DNA from: Aporrectodea caliginosa
Lineage: Eukaryota; Annelida; Clitellata; Crassiclitellata; Lumbricidae
Assembly: GCA_020284085.1 (NCBI GenBank)
Contig: JACEVL010000131.1
Span: 802,479 to 866,478, forward strand
Length of the DNA stretch: 64,000 bases
Reading direction: 5' to 3'
The notes under the pieces were generated by a model. It was not told the origin of the DNA. It saw only the letters and a program-made list of their open reading frames with translations, and made no database searches. The position numbers were made by a program, and so were the translations under genes. Below, piece by piece: positions 44,270 through 55,382 of the stretch. The stretch's first letter is position 1; every line of letters starts with the position of its first letter.

Positions 44270-44870
44270 TAATGTTACCAACTGGCAACTGCAATTACTT
44301 AAATCGTCTTGGTTCTAGAGATTACATCACGCCAACACTGCAACAACTACACTGGCTTCCCATCCGGGCCTGTATCGCTTTCTAAATCTCTCTCCTCATG
44401 TATCAAATCCACTCTGAAACCTCTTCCTCAAACATGGCATCCATGATGGTTAGGCCTACGCCATGTTTTATTTTCAATAGGGCCTACTAGAGGACGCCGA
44501 TCGTCCACGCTAGGGGATTTTCTTTACCGTACTTCGCACAAGCCGGAAGTTTGGAAATCGTTCTTTCTCTGTCTCAGGACCCTTAGAATGGAAAAGTCTT
44601 CCAACTTCAGTTCGCCAGTGCACATCTGTTGCACAATTTAAAACAAAATTAAAAACTCATAGATCTATTCACATTGCACTATGACTAGGAATGTAGCGAA
44701 ACGTGCAATTGTATTGTATTGTATCTGGACATTTATAAAGCGCCTCTAGCAGCAATGACTATTCAGAGGCGCTTCCAGCGTGAGCACTCCGAGGATGAAA
44801 GTTTATAGCGGACTTTAACAAGACTTGTTAGAGTGGGCTAAAAACTTTCATTTGTATTGTATTGTCTCTT
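44270..44870 (+). mobile_element. L2-like LINE C-terminus and tail
   Basis: DYITPTLQQLHWLPIRACIAF near 44320, then GDFLYRTSHKPEVWKSF, a decayed WN.LP block, and F.TKLKTH near 44640. The tail TTTATAAAGCGCCTCTAGCAG with ATTCAGAGGCGCTTCC forms a GCGCCTCTGAAT-type hairpin, flanked by ATTGTATTGTATT on both sides. Non-functional. Confidence 0.65.
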
Positions 44871-45129
44871 CCTCTTATGCCAGTTGTGGAGTCAAAAAAA
44901 GTTTAAAACTTAATCCACTGCCCTTCAACGTGTCTTATACTTTTACCACAAGCTTAATTATTAGCTAATTTTCTTGCTTTATACAATTAGGTCTGCAAAA
45001 AGTAACTGCACAAAATCTGATTTTTAACTGCACAAATTTCTTTCCCAACTACACACTTTGAGTCCAGCTGCACGTTAGAATAAGCCCTGGAAGCCAGAGC
45101 CCCTCACCGATGGCAGGCGCCAGAGGAGA

Positions 45130-46025
45130 AAGCCTGTCTACTTCTCAGTCTTCTCAGTCTTGACTACTGTAATGGGGTTCTCCTGGTCTCCCTGATTTCC
45201 GTCTTCATCAACTTCAGCTCGTTCAGAAAGCAGCAGCCAGGCTTCTGGCTGATCTACCGAAATATTCACACATATCCGACTACATGCGACGTGAGCTCCA
45301 CTGGCTTCCAGTTGTTTATCGCGTGCAGTTCAAAATTACTACGCTGGTTTGGAAGGCTACGACTGGTACTGCTCCTGACTACATTACTGAACTGTGCCTT
45401 CCAGTTGGCACTCAAACTGGTCGGCGGGCTCTCCGGTCTGCCTCGCGAAATGACTTGATGGTACCTTTCGTTTCGAACCACCACCCGTGCTCGTCGGGAC
45501 TTCTCGATTGCGGCGCCACGGATCTGGAACGCTCTTCCACCGTCTGTGCGTGCTGCACGCGGCTATGGGGTCGTTCAATAATTATGTCAACAAATTTTAG
45601 GCCTTTTTGACCCCCTCCCCTTGTCAACAACTGTCAAACATTGACGGACCCCCTAAAAATTATGTCAACAATCCCAGAACCCCCTTCCCGAGCGTTACCA
45701 GACAAAAAATTTCGAACGACCTTTTTTTTAGAAATTTGAACTCCGACGACCAACATTTTTTAGATGACCTTTTTTATACATTTCACATTACATTGCGAAA
45801 AAAATTTGTTGACGTCAACTTGTCCCGAACCCCCCCTCCCCTGTCAACAACTGTCAAACTTTTCCAAACCTCCCCCCTATTTTGTTGACATAATTAATGG
45901 ACGACCCCTATGCATAACTGATCTGACTCTTAAAGACGCACTTTTTCAGCTGTTTGATGGTCACGTGTTTTGAGCGCTTCTGAGAGACTCTAAGTGGCGC
46001 TTTATAAATGTTTTGTTACGTTACA
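45130..46025 (+). mobile_element. L2-like LINE C-terminus and tail, split by a TIR element
   Basis: LLSVLTTVMGFSWS is followed by a decayed LQLVQKAAARLLADLPK block, then HWLPVVYRVQFKITTLVWKA, TAPDYITELC and RRALRSASRND, then an AAPRIWNALPPSVRAA block near 45510-45555. After the insertion at 45567-45908 it resumes DLTLKDALFQLFDGHVF and a tail GGCGCTTTATAAATG, then TTACGTTACATTACATTA. It is a typical L2 C-terminus with hairpin tail. Confidence 0.75.
45567..45908. mobile_element. TIR element GGGGTCGTTC, 342 bp
   Basis: Ends GGGGTCGTTCAATAATTATG and CATAATTAATGGACGACCCC. The direct repeat TAT (or TA) lies at 45564-45566 and 45909-45911. The interior holds two similar blocks with GTCAACAACTGTCAAAC. 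The short target duplication and GGGGTCGT ends suggest a PIF/Harbinger-ISL2EU or similar group. No transposase. Confidence 0.75.
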
Positions 46026-46189
46026 TTACATTACATCAGTGGGAAAACACACTAAGTTTGAATGTGGGCCAAGGTCGAGAAAGACAAGGCGACCCACGGA
46101 CCAAGGTAACTTACCATGGCGCCCAAGGAATGAGTCTAACGACCGAGGAGCCACCCCAAATTTAGGCCTACAGTATTATGCTGAACGTA

Positions 46190-46560
46190 GAGGTATAATT
46201 AAAGACACAAAAGGGTTGTGCAATGCCAGTATATCTGCTGTCGACGTCAACGGCCTTTCTTGCCAAGAGATGTTAAACTCTGGATCCATCCAACTAATTA
46301 AAGACCAAAGGACGCTGTATTATGCCAAAATAATGTCTGCCGACGTTGCCAAAAGATGTCGCTGAACTCTGGATCCATAGCCTACGTAACACACAACTGT
46401 AATCTGAGGATTCCCATTATCGAAGTCAACGTCCCTCGCGACCACAAGATTCCTTGAAGCATTGAACGAGAATGCTATGCGTAAGCTTCAACCAGACATT
46501 TATGATGACGTTCACGGATATCCTCTGTATCAGTGTATCGTTTGTCGAAATTAATTCCAG
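46190..46560. repeat. Dispersed repeats shared with 56-57 kb
   Basis: 46245-46375 holds two minus-strand copies of the GGATCCA.AGTT repeat. 46425-46500 on the minus strand (AAGGAATCTTGTGGTCGCG, AGGGACGTTGA) matches 56432-56462. Nature unknown. Confidence 0.55.
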
Positions 46561-47061
46561 AGCGAATGTGATTATTCGAAGCAAATTAGGACCTAGATGT
46601 TTATCCACGGGGTCAATAGAGTAGGCCTATAGTGTCCCTGGACAATGGATGACACTAAGTCTGGTTTTATTGCAAATAGGCTAGGCCTACATCATAAGTC
46701 ATACCGCATCACCATTTAATTGGTAAAACAACTTGATCAATGTTCTATGATTTAACTAGAAAATTTACAGGAATTTAAAACAATTGGGATTCGCTTTAAA
46801 ATAATCTATTACTATGAGGAAAAGAAAGTCATACACGATTCAAGAATTTCATCTTGTTCAGCTTAACTGCATTCAGAACACTGATAAATTACACCTTGAT
46901 TATAAAAACGTTGTCATAAACAAATCAGTTAAAATTTCGCGTTCACCTTGGCCGATAGGTGCAAAAATTCAAGAATAAAAATTACCTAAAGACTCGTTCG
47001 ATCATCATAGAAACCGCTATGCAGAAAATTCAAATAAGTTTTTTTCTTTTCTTAGCCATTG
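46561..47061. other. No recognisable feature
   Basis: AT-rich with two TAGGCCTA-type palindromes. Confidence 0.4.
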
Positions 47062-48546
47062 TTAACCCTCGGGCTACCAAGCTTTTTTGTGGCACGGACT
47101 ACCAAGGGGGTGGTTACCACCACCCCTGGATTTCGGGTTTGGTTTCACATATCATTTCTTGTAATACACCAATGGATTCAGCATTCAATTCTGTACAGAA
47201 AGGTATATTTAGTTGTAGGCTACATTATGTGAATGCACCTCGAAATTGCATAATTTTTAACAAAGGAACCGATAATTAGCGATATTTTATATTAATGCGT
47301 ACATTTTGTACTTTTGGATAAACAAATATACGATTATGTGGGTTTTGAAACTGATCTGTGTATCAAGATACACAAATACATACCACACATGTTTATATAC
47401 GTATAGCCTAAATATGCATCCATACATATATACATGTACATGTATGCATGCATACATGTACAATGCTGCATTCAGCCATTTTCACACAGATTACGCGTAT
47501 TATTATTTATTTTCATCACTTCCGGTTTTCAAAAGACAAACATGTAAGTATGCAAATGAAGCCCTACATTCCTCTAAAGAATGGTATATTTGTTTCTCTT
47601 CTGGGAAGAAAACTGAATACGCTACAGACAAAAACTAAGGGGGAGTCCTTCCATTCAGCCATTTTTCACGCATGTTACGGGTATTATTATTTATTTTGAT
47701 CACTTCCGGTTTTCAAAAGACAAACATTTAAGTATGCAAATGAAGCCCTACATTCCCTGTAAAGAATGGTATATTTGTTTCTCTTATAGGAAGAATAGTC
47801 AATAAGCTACAGTCTAAAAACTTGGGGGTGGTATCCACCCCCCCCCACTGGTGCCTCGGGTATATCGGTGTCACGACAACTCGTCGAACGACATTTCGTC
47901 TACGACACTTCGTCTACAGACATTTCGTCGAACGACATTTCGTCTACAAAGTTATTTGATGTTGTCACTTTAAAATGGAAGCTGGATTGATGAAAAAACT
48001 GTTTCTCTACAGAGTCTACATGGAAGTGGGATTGATGAAAACATTCCTGTGTTGAAATAGAAGCTGGATTGATCGAAATAATTTTTCCCGTAAATAGAAG
48101 CTGGAAATCAACCTGGATGCATGGGTGAAAATAGGTCTCCATTCAATAGAAGCTGGATTGATGAAAATAATCTTGTCAGTAATTAGAAGCTGGATTCCTG
48201 AGCATATATAGCACGCTTTAGCGAAACTATACGACAGCGGCCTCTGTTGATTAGCCGTAATGGATACAGATACACTGGTAGACGAAATGTCGTTAGACGA
48301 ATTGTCGTAGACGAAGTGTCGTTAGACGAAATGTCGTTCGACGAGTTGTCGCGGAACCGGGTATATCGGGTATAACTTTTGAATGGCGTGGGCTACCACC
48401 ATGATGTTTACCACAAAATGTGCGCCATTGTATCTCCTACAGCTACCTAAATTGCAAAAATTATATTTCATATGAAAAAAATTTTATGCATAAAAACGTA
48501 GGGGGAGTGGCAACCACCCCCCCCTCCTTGGTTGCCCGAGGGTTAA
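47062..48546. mobile_element. piggyBac-like non-autonomous element, copy 2 (complete)
   Basis: TTAA at both borders (47062-47065 and 48543-48546) with ends CCCTCGGGCTACCAAGC and CTTGGTTGCCCGAGGG. The body matches 13846-14790. No transposase. It contains the family-D element at 47867-48358; without it the element is about 0.98 kb. Gs and Cs in GGGGGTGG/CCACCCCC runs occur just inside both ends. Confidence 0.85.
47867..48358 (+). mobile_element. Family-D TIR element copy 2, 492 bp
   Basis: Ends GGTGTCACGACAACTCGTCG and (inverted) GGTTCCGCGACAACTCGTCG. A perfect 9-bp duplication GGGTATATC lies at 47858-47866 and 48359-48367. The piggyBac-like copy at 14.6 kb shows the uninterrupted site (GGGTATATTGGG). 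The TIRs are longer than in copy 1 because of extra ACGACATTTCGTC units. The interior is nearly the same as 23486-23911. Confidence 0.95.
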
Positions 48547-48689
48547 CATAGGCCTAGTTAAGCTTTCTCTGGCGTCGACCACGGAGACTCTTGATGGTCG
48601 TGCAGTCAGACTCCTCTTGCAAGGTTTCGGTCAGCGCAAGCACGTTCAGCTTCTCCCCTCCATAGGAAACTCTGACGTCATTGACCTTT

Positions 48690-48955
48690 TGAAATGAGCT
48701 TAAATGGAAGTTGGATTGCATAAAAGAACTCTTGCTTAGATGGAATTTGGATTGATGTCAAGAATTCTTGCTGATATAGAAGTTGGATTCACGAAAAGAA
48801 TTCTTGCTGATATAGAAGTTGGATTGATGAAAATACTTGCTCAAATAGAAGTCGGACTGATGGAAAGAATTCTCGCTTAAATGGAAGTTGGGTTTATGAA
48901 AACAATACTTGCTTAAATAGAAGTTTGATTGATGAAGACAACGTCGAAAAGCTAT
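48690..48955 (+). repeat. Free-standing minisatellite array (same core, no TIRs seen)
   Basis: About seven units of GAAGTTGGATTGATGAAAA plus AGAATTCTTGCTTAAATA-like spacers. No family A-E ends are recognisable at either side. Confidence 0.8.
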
Positions 48956-49336
48956 TTTTGTCGTGTACCTTTTGTTAGTGAACCATTTGTCATATAACAG
49001 TGAGAGCGGAATACCGGTACTTTACTGCGTCCAGGGACACTAGTAAAAGATTTCATGTTGATCTTAGCAAATTTCCATTGTTTTACAGTGATGCAATGAA
49101 AAGGGACAAGTAGTTTGACACCTTAGACAAGAAGCACAAATAAGGAGGACCTTGTGAATAGCCTACACCAGAATGCTTGATGTCCACCTATTTGGTAATT
49201 AAAACGATAATCATGAAGAATTTGTCTGTATGTATATTCGAACTGCAACAGCACATCATATAAATTTTATATAAAATCACAATTAAGTGTCTCAGTCTCT
49301 ACTCAATCTTAAACTACATGCGTTGAGAATTACAAA
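48956..49336. other. 3' side of the - zinc-finger gene
   Basis: No second copy of the 43.2-kb 3' flank is visible here. No other feature recognised. Confidence 0.4.
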
Positions 49337-51530
49337 TCAGCACAGGCCAATAAATAAGTCGTCAGGTGGAGAAAAGCGATGGCTAGAACAATGCTCTAAG
49401 AAGTCCCTCTCAATTTCAAGCATTTCACCACATATACCACATCCGTACCATTTTTCTAAGAACGGTTTCGCATCTTTAGGTGGCTTGATTGTGTTACTAC
49501 AAAGACATTCTCCGAGACTAACGTTTGCAAGAGTACTTGTCTTCTCATTAGAATCAGGATGCATGTTCCTTGAAACACGTTCATTTGGTTTATCAATAAC
49601 GCATGCACTACCTATTGTTATGAATCGAACAGATAGATTAGTAAGTGATTCACTTTTCATTCTAAGATCCTGTGGCTGGGTTCCGTCATGGAGTTTAAAC
49701 TGCTTTGATGAAAAACTGCTCTTAGCAGAAGATTTATTGCTTGAGTGTTGCTTCTCATTCACATGAGATCTTCTGTGACACTTTAGACTTCCAAGTTGTC
49801 TGAATCCTTTATTACAAACGTCACATATGTACGGTTTTTCTCCTGTATGAGTTCTCATGTGACTCGTTAGAGACATGACTGATGGAAATGATTTCTCACA
49901 TAAGTGGCAAGTGTATGGTTTCTCTTCAGTATGGGTTCTCATGTGCGTTTTCAGATTAGAACCTTGAGCAAATGATTTCAGACATAACTGGCATTTGTAT
50001 GGTTTCTCTCCAGTATGGGTTCTCATGTGCGTTTTCAGATTACCACTATGAACAAATGATTTTTGACAAAACAGGCACTGGTATGGTGTTTCACCAGTAT
50101 GGGTTGTCATATGCCTTTTCAGAGTTCCACCTTCATTAAACGATTTCTGACATAACTGGCACTTGTATGGTTTTTCACCAGTATGGGTTCTCATGTGTTT
50201 TTTAAGATCACCACCTTCATTAAATGATTTTTGACAGGACAGGCACTTGTATGGTTTCTCTCCAGTATGGATTCTCATGTGCGTTTTCAGATGACCACCG
50301 TGAGTAAATGATTTCTGACATAACTGACATTTGTGCGGTTTCTCTCCAGTATGGGTTCTCATGTGTATTTTCACATGACCACCTTGAACAAATGATTTCT
50401 GACATAAACGACATTTGTATGGTTTTTCACCAGTATGGATTTCTCATGTGGATTTTCAAATTACCACTTTCAGTAAATGATTTCTGACATAATTGGCATT
50501 GGTATGGTTTCTCTCCAGTATGGGTTCTCATGTGTATTTTCAGAGGACCATTCTGAGTAAATGATTTCTGACATGATTGGCATTGGTATGGTTTCTCTCC
50601 ATTATGGGTTCTCATGTGCATTTTCAGATGATCACCTTCAGAAAATGATTTCTTACAGAATTGGCATTTGTATGGTTTCTCTCCAGTATGGGCTCTCATG
50701 TGTTTTTTCAGGGAACCACCCTGAGTAAATGATTTCTGACATAACTGGCACTTGTATGGTTTCTCTCCAGTATGCGTTCTCATGTGCGTTTTCAGATGAC
50801 CACCTTCAGTAAATGATTTCTGACATAACTGGCATTTGTATGGTTTCTCTCCAGTATGGATTCTCATGTGCATTTTCAGATGACCACATTGATAAAATGA
50901 TTTCTGACATAACTGGCACTCGTATGGTTTTGCACCAGTATGGATTCTCATGTGTATTTTCAGATCTCTAGCTTGAGCAAATGATTTCTGACATAAGTGG
51001 CACTTGTGTAGTTTCTTTCCAGTGTGGGTTCCAGTATGTCTTTTCAGAAGACCACATTGATAAAATGATTTCTGACATAACTGGCACCGGTATGGTTTTG
51101 CACCAGTATGGGTTCTCATGTGTATTTTCAGATCTCTACCTTGAGTAAATGATTTCTGACATAACTGGCACTTGTTTTGTTTTTTCACCAGTATGGGTTC
51201 TTATATGCACCATCAACCTACCTACTTTGGTAAATGATTTCCCACATGACTGATATTTGCATTGTTGCTCTCGTGTATGTTTTCTCACAGGAGCTGTCAC
51301 AATTTCACCTTGAGCATATGATTTCTGAAGTATTTGATGTTTCTGTAGCTTTTTTTCCAGGATTGGATTTTATGGGCTTTCGTAAGTCACCAGAAAGTGC
51401 AAATGTTTTGTCATATAATTTGGATCTGCATGGCGTTTCTTCAGCACAAGTAGAATCCGTTTTGATGCAAATGCAGACTTTATAGATACTCTCTGTTTTC
51501 GTAACTGCAAGTGAAACTTTCAACGAGCAT
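49337..51530 (-). CDS. C2H2 zinc-finger protein gene, about 17 fingers, with frameshifts
   Basis: Reading from about 51530 downward: degenerate finger remnants ([15 protein letters not shown]), then [21 protein letters not shown] one-base change in an A run at about 51183 shifts the frame, nine fingers follow from KCQLCQKSF (51188-50430), a one-base insertion at about 50443 (GAGAAATCC) shifts it again, and eight more fingers follow to CDVCNKGF...HRRSH. The tail is serine/lysine-rich ([15 protein letters not shown]), then [10 protein letters not shown], and ends with an unusual Cys/His motif [25 protein letters not shown], and stop at 49337. Linkers are the canonical TGEKPY. It would be a nuclear DNA-binding protein. 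Both frameshifts lie in short homopolymers, so sequencing error is possible. It is paralogous to the + gene at 40.5 kb. Confidence 0.85.
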
Positions 51531-51899
51531 CATGTGTCAATAATAGTTTTTTTGGATAAAGTAACAAAGTAGTCACACAGAAAAAATAATCTTTTGTGAT
51601 GAAATATTGAAGCAATCCAGTTTCTGTAGAATAAGCACACTCTTCCGTTAATAATCAGTAGCGATGTTAACTCGTGAAGAAATAATCAACGATAATAAAT
51701 GCTGCAGATAAATAAATAATATCCACTCTAATGTTTTTGAAGAAGATCAATGAGATATTTGCCTTCTCATATAACTGCATTCAGAAGTCTTCATGCATTT
51801 GTTCAGGCACCTATTAAAATTAAGAAAAGCAACATCTCAGGAATAGTTTATTTTAAGACATAACAAACATTATTTAATTATTGTTCATAACTGAAGGCA
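51531..51899. other. 5' side of the - zinc-finger gene
   Basis: AT-rich. No promoter element can be assigned. Confidence 0.35.
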
Positions 51900-52415
51900 A
51901 ATTGCTGTTACGTTAAGGTCAGAATGATTTCAATCCACAGCTGAATGAATAGTTGGTGCATATACTCCCTCGCTTTGCGCATATCTCCACATATATGCTT
52001 GATGTCTTGCATTGGCTTCCTATCACTGCACGTATCCATTATAAGATACTCTTTCCAGTCTCAAAGGCGCAGCTGAGCAGTGCCCCAAAGTATCTTTCTG
52101 ATTATAATAGCCTATGCGAAAGCCGTTATCTGCGACCTCATCTCGTTCCTTGTGCTCTGCTGATTGGCTTGATATTTTGTTCCTAGGACTAGGACTGCCT
52201 TGGCTCAACGCCGGGCATTTGCTGTTGTTGGTCCCTCTACTTGGAATGACCTTCCCCCCTCATTAAGAGCTAAACTAATGAATGGATTTTCCTTTTTGGT
52301 CTCTCGTTCCTTAAAGACGATTCTTTTTCCCCGGGGTTTTCGTGCTGAGAGCGCCTCTGAATAGTTATTCTGAGAGAGACGCTATATAAAACTTTAGATA
52401 CGTTACGAAACGATG
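51900..52415 (+). mobile_element. L2-like LINE C-terminus and tail
   Basis: Reads HISTYMLDVLHWLPITARI near 52005, then HYKILFPVSKAQLSSAPKYL, and one frame on a RRAFAVVGPSTWNDLPPSLRA block near 52205-52270. The tail AGCGCCTCTGAATAGTTATT, then GACGCTATATAAAACTTTAG, closes it. This is the hairpin tail shared with the dimeric SINE. Confidence 0.75.
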
Positions 52416-52577
52416 TACTCCATGTATTAATGGCAGGCATAGTTACACAATTTCTATTTCCAATTTTTGCTAAATCGTTGCCTTGCTGAAATCCCACCAT
52501 CCACGTTATAACTGATCGATTTATAACATGAAAATGCATCTAGCGACACCTAGTGACTTCACTATCTGAAGGACTTT

Positions 52578-53998
52578 TGGCAAAACCATAGTCTACGTTG
52601 CTATAATTCATAGCCTATTTCATCAAACAAATTATTTCTTCATCCAAATTCTATTTCATCAAAGAAATATTTTAACCCATCCAACTTCCGTTTCATTAGA
52701 AAATCATTTTCATCCATACAATTTCAATTTCATTAAAAAATTTAAGTGAAAACTATTTTCAATAAAAATATTTTCAGCAATCCAACTTCTAGTTCACTGA
52801 TATATATTTTCCTGAATCATCCAACTACCACTTGAAAAGAATTTTCGTGAACATATAGTTTAGCGTCGTAAATTATTCGCCGTTGCATGAGTTTCAGCGT
52901 TGGTCAAATACAAGTTGGATGGACGAAAAGAATTCTTACTAAATAGAAGTCGGGGTTATCCCATAGTTTAGGTTGGTAAATTATTTGAATGTCTTCATTG
53001 CCGTACTTCATGTTGGTAAGTAATCAGTCTACCTATGTCCATGATAACTATCATCAATCCCGCTTCCATTTCATGAAGACATTTTTTAATCAATCCAGCT
53101 TCCATTTCATGAAAAAAATGACCCAACTTCTATTTAACCAATTTTTTTTCATCAACTGAACTTTTATTTAGGCAAAGAACTATTCTTGTGGGTCCAGCTT
53201 CTACCTACAGAAACAATTATTTTCTTAAATCCAGCTTCTATTGCATCAAAACTTAGTTTCATCAATCCAGCTTCTCTTTAAGGGAAAAATTATTTCCACC
53301 AATCCAACTTCTATTTAAATACACAAATGGTTTAATCAATCCCACTTTTATTTAGGGAAACTTTTCTTCATCATAATAGCTTCCATTTTAATTTGACGCT
53401 GTAAAATAATTTACCAACCTAAACTACGGGTTTACTGCACAGATTGGTGAAAATAATTGTTCCTTAAATAGAAGTGGATTGATGAAAAATCATTTCTGCA
53501 TAAATAGAAACTGGGTTGATTAAACACATTCTTGCTCTAATTGATAAATAGAAGGTGGATTGATGGAAAGGATTCTTGCCAAAGCAGAATTTGAATTGAT
53601 CAAAAATAATAATGCTACAATGGACGAATAATTTACGACGCTAAACTAGACATTTACCCAACTTTTATTCAATTAAGAATTATTGTCCATCAATCCAGCT
53701 TCTATTTCAGCAAGATTTCTTTTTTATCAGACCAATCAAGAATGACTGTCCATCAATACATCTTCTATTTAAGCAAGATTTCTTTTTATCAGACCAATTA
53801 AGAATGACTGTCCATCAATACAGCTTCTATTTAAGCAAGATTTCTTTTCATTAGATCCACTTCTATTTAAGGAAAAATCATTTTTATCAATCTGACTTTC
53901 ATTTAGCAAGAACGCGTTTCGTCAATCCAACTCGTTTTCGATCAACGCATAAACCCATGCAATGGCAGATAATTTACGACGCTAAACTACACGTTTAC
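52578..53998 (-). mobile_element. Nest of family-A/B TIR elements
   Basis: The outer left end GGCAAAACCATAGTCTACG, then TTGCTATAATTCAT, is family-B-like. The outer right end CGCTAAACTACACGTTTACC at 53998 is family A. An inner family-A element spans about 52847-53658 (AACATATAGTTTAGCGTCG to CTAAACTAGACATTTACC). A family-B element lies inside that (52955-53436, see next). Minisatellite units fill the rest. Target duplications for the outer and middle elements are not readable. Confidence 0.65.
52955..53436 (-). mobile_element. Family-B TIR element, third copy
   Basis: Left end GTTATCCCATAGTTTAGG, right end CCTAAACTACGGGTTTAC. Unit-by-unit match to element X at 32.3 kb, including GTCTTCATTGCCGTACTTC. 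Flanks do not match clearly. Confidence 0.8.
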
Positions 53999-54179
53999 CA
54001 ACCGGGGTTACCTCAGAACGCTACACTGCGAAATTACCGCTTAATTGTGCGACTTTACGTGAATTACTTACGCATGTAGAGCAAACAGTTATAAAGAACA
54101 AATTACAAAAAACGATGTATGACTAAGGAACTGCGTCTAAAGCTATCGTTTTCGATCCGACACACCGCAATGGCCGATA

Positions 54180-54330
54180 ATTTACAGTGTACAATTATGC
54201 AATTCACAAGACACAAATCTTAACTACTAACGTGAAACAGACAGCCTGCAAACACAAAGCATATTCCGCCCAACGATGACAAGGAACTGCGAACTCAGTA
54301 CCTCTCGGTCTGCGTCTAAAGCTGTTTTCC
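54180..54330 (-). mobile_element. SINE-2 fragment
   Basis: AGTGTACAATTATGCAATTC, ACACAAATCTTAACTACTAA and a decayed GCGAACTCAGTACCTC match the SINE at 34.2 kb. TGCGTCTAAAGCT repeats on both sides (54134 and 54310), a possible target duplication. Confidence 0.55.
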
Positions 54331-54770
54331 GGCCATCGTCTACTGGGAAGTTAACATCAAAATCAAACCACAATTATATTAGCAACTCGCTCGTTCACTT
54401 AGCGGCCTTTAATTAAATGTGTGTTAGTCCAATAAATTATATGCACAGAAATATAGAATCTAACCAGGTTTGGCAAAAAAGTCTAATTTCTCCATAATTT
54501 GGTTTAAACCACAATGTAAGAAATACGACATCCGGCACAAAATGGCGACGATTAAAGTGTTTCAGTACAATGAGAAGTAAGGTGAAGTTTTAGAGAGTAT
54601 ATCCTGTCATCTAGCGAATACGTTATAACGCGCTGCCGCAAAACAGATTTTCAGGCTTATGATAACTTTAAAAAAACAGTCATATTTGGAAATTGTTATT
54701 TCTGACAATTATATACTGTATACTAAAAATGGAAGTGCCCAGACAATTGGAGAGCTGGCTCATCATAGTG
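54331..54770. other. No recognisable feature
   Basis: Ends in an AATAATAATAATAAT tract at 54776. Confidence 0.4.
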
Positions 54771-54774
54771 CGTT

Positions 54775-55270
54775 AATAATAATAATAATTACGACAGTTT
54801 ATATGGCGCCGTAACCCGGCCTTACGAGACAACTAACAGCAGTCGGGATAAGCCCTGGCGAACAAATGTGATTTTAGCATGGATTTGAAAGAGTCCACTG
54901 AGTCAGTCAATCGAATAGCAGGAGGAAGCCTGTTCCAGCATCGAGGACCGGCGGCCGAGAAAGCACGATCACCGAAGCGTGTCCTCATCTTCCGCACACG
55001 GAGATCAATCTTCGCAAGCGATCGGAGCCGGAGCCCGGACGAGGAGGAATGAGTCCCAGTGCAGCAATCGCGCAGGTACTCGGGCGCAGCTCCGTGTAGT
55101 GATTTAAAGACAAGCAGACAGAGCTTGAACTCGATGCGGAACGGAACAGGCAGCCAATGGAGGACATCAAGGAGGAGCGGCGTGATGTGGTCGTTAGCGT
55201 ATTGTATTCAAACATTTTATAAATCGCCTCTATTAGGATGAACCGATCACAGGTGCTACCAGTGCGCAAG
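54775..55270 (-). mobile_element. LINE-linked non-coding module, antisense
   Basis: GTTCCAGCATCGAGGACCGG (54931) and CAGCCAATGGAGGACATCAA then GCGTGATGTGGTC (55150-55190) form the block seen at 5.2-5.5 kb. It is GC-richer than its surroundings. Confidence 0.5.
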
Positions 55271-55382
55271 GCCACAAGAGAATAAATGTGTATATTTCAC
55301 AACAGGAGTCAAATTCAGAAAAAATAGAATTAGAGAAATATAAAATCATGCAAAATAAAAAAAATCTTACACAAATATTTTA

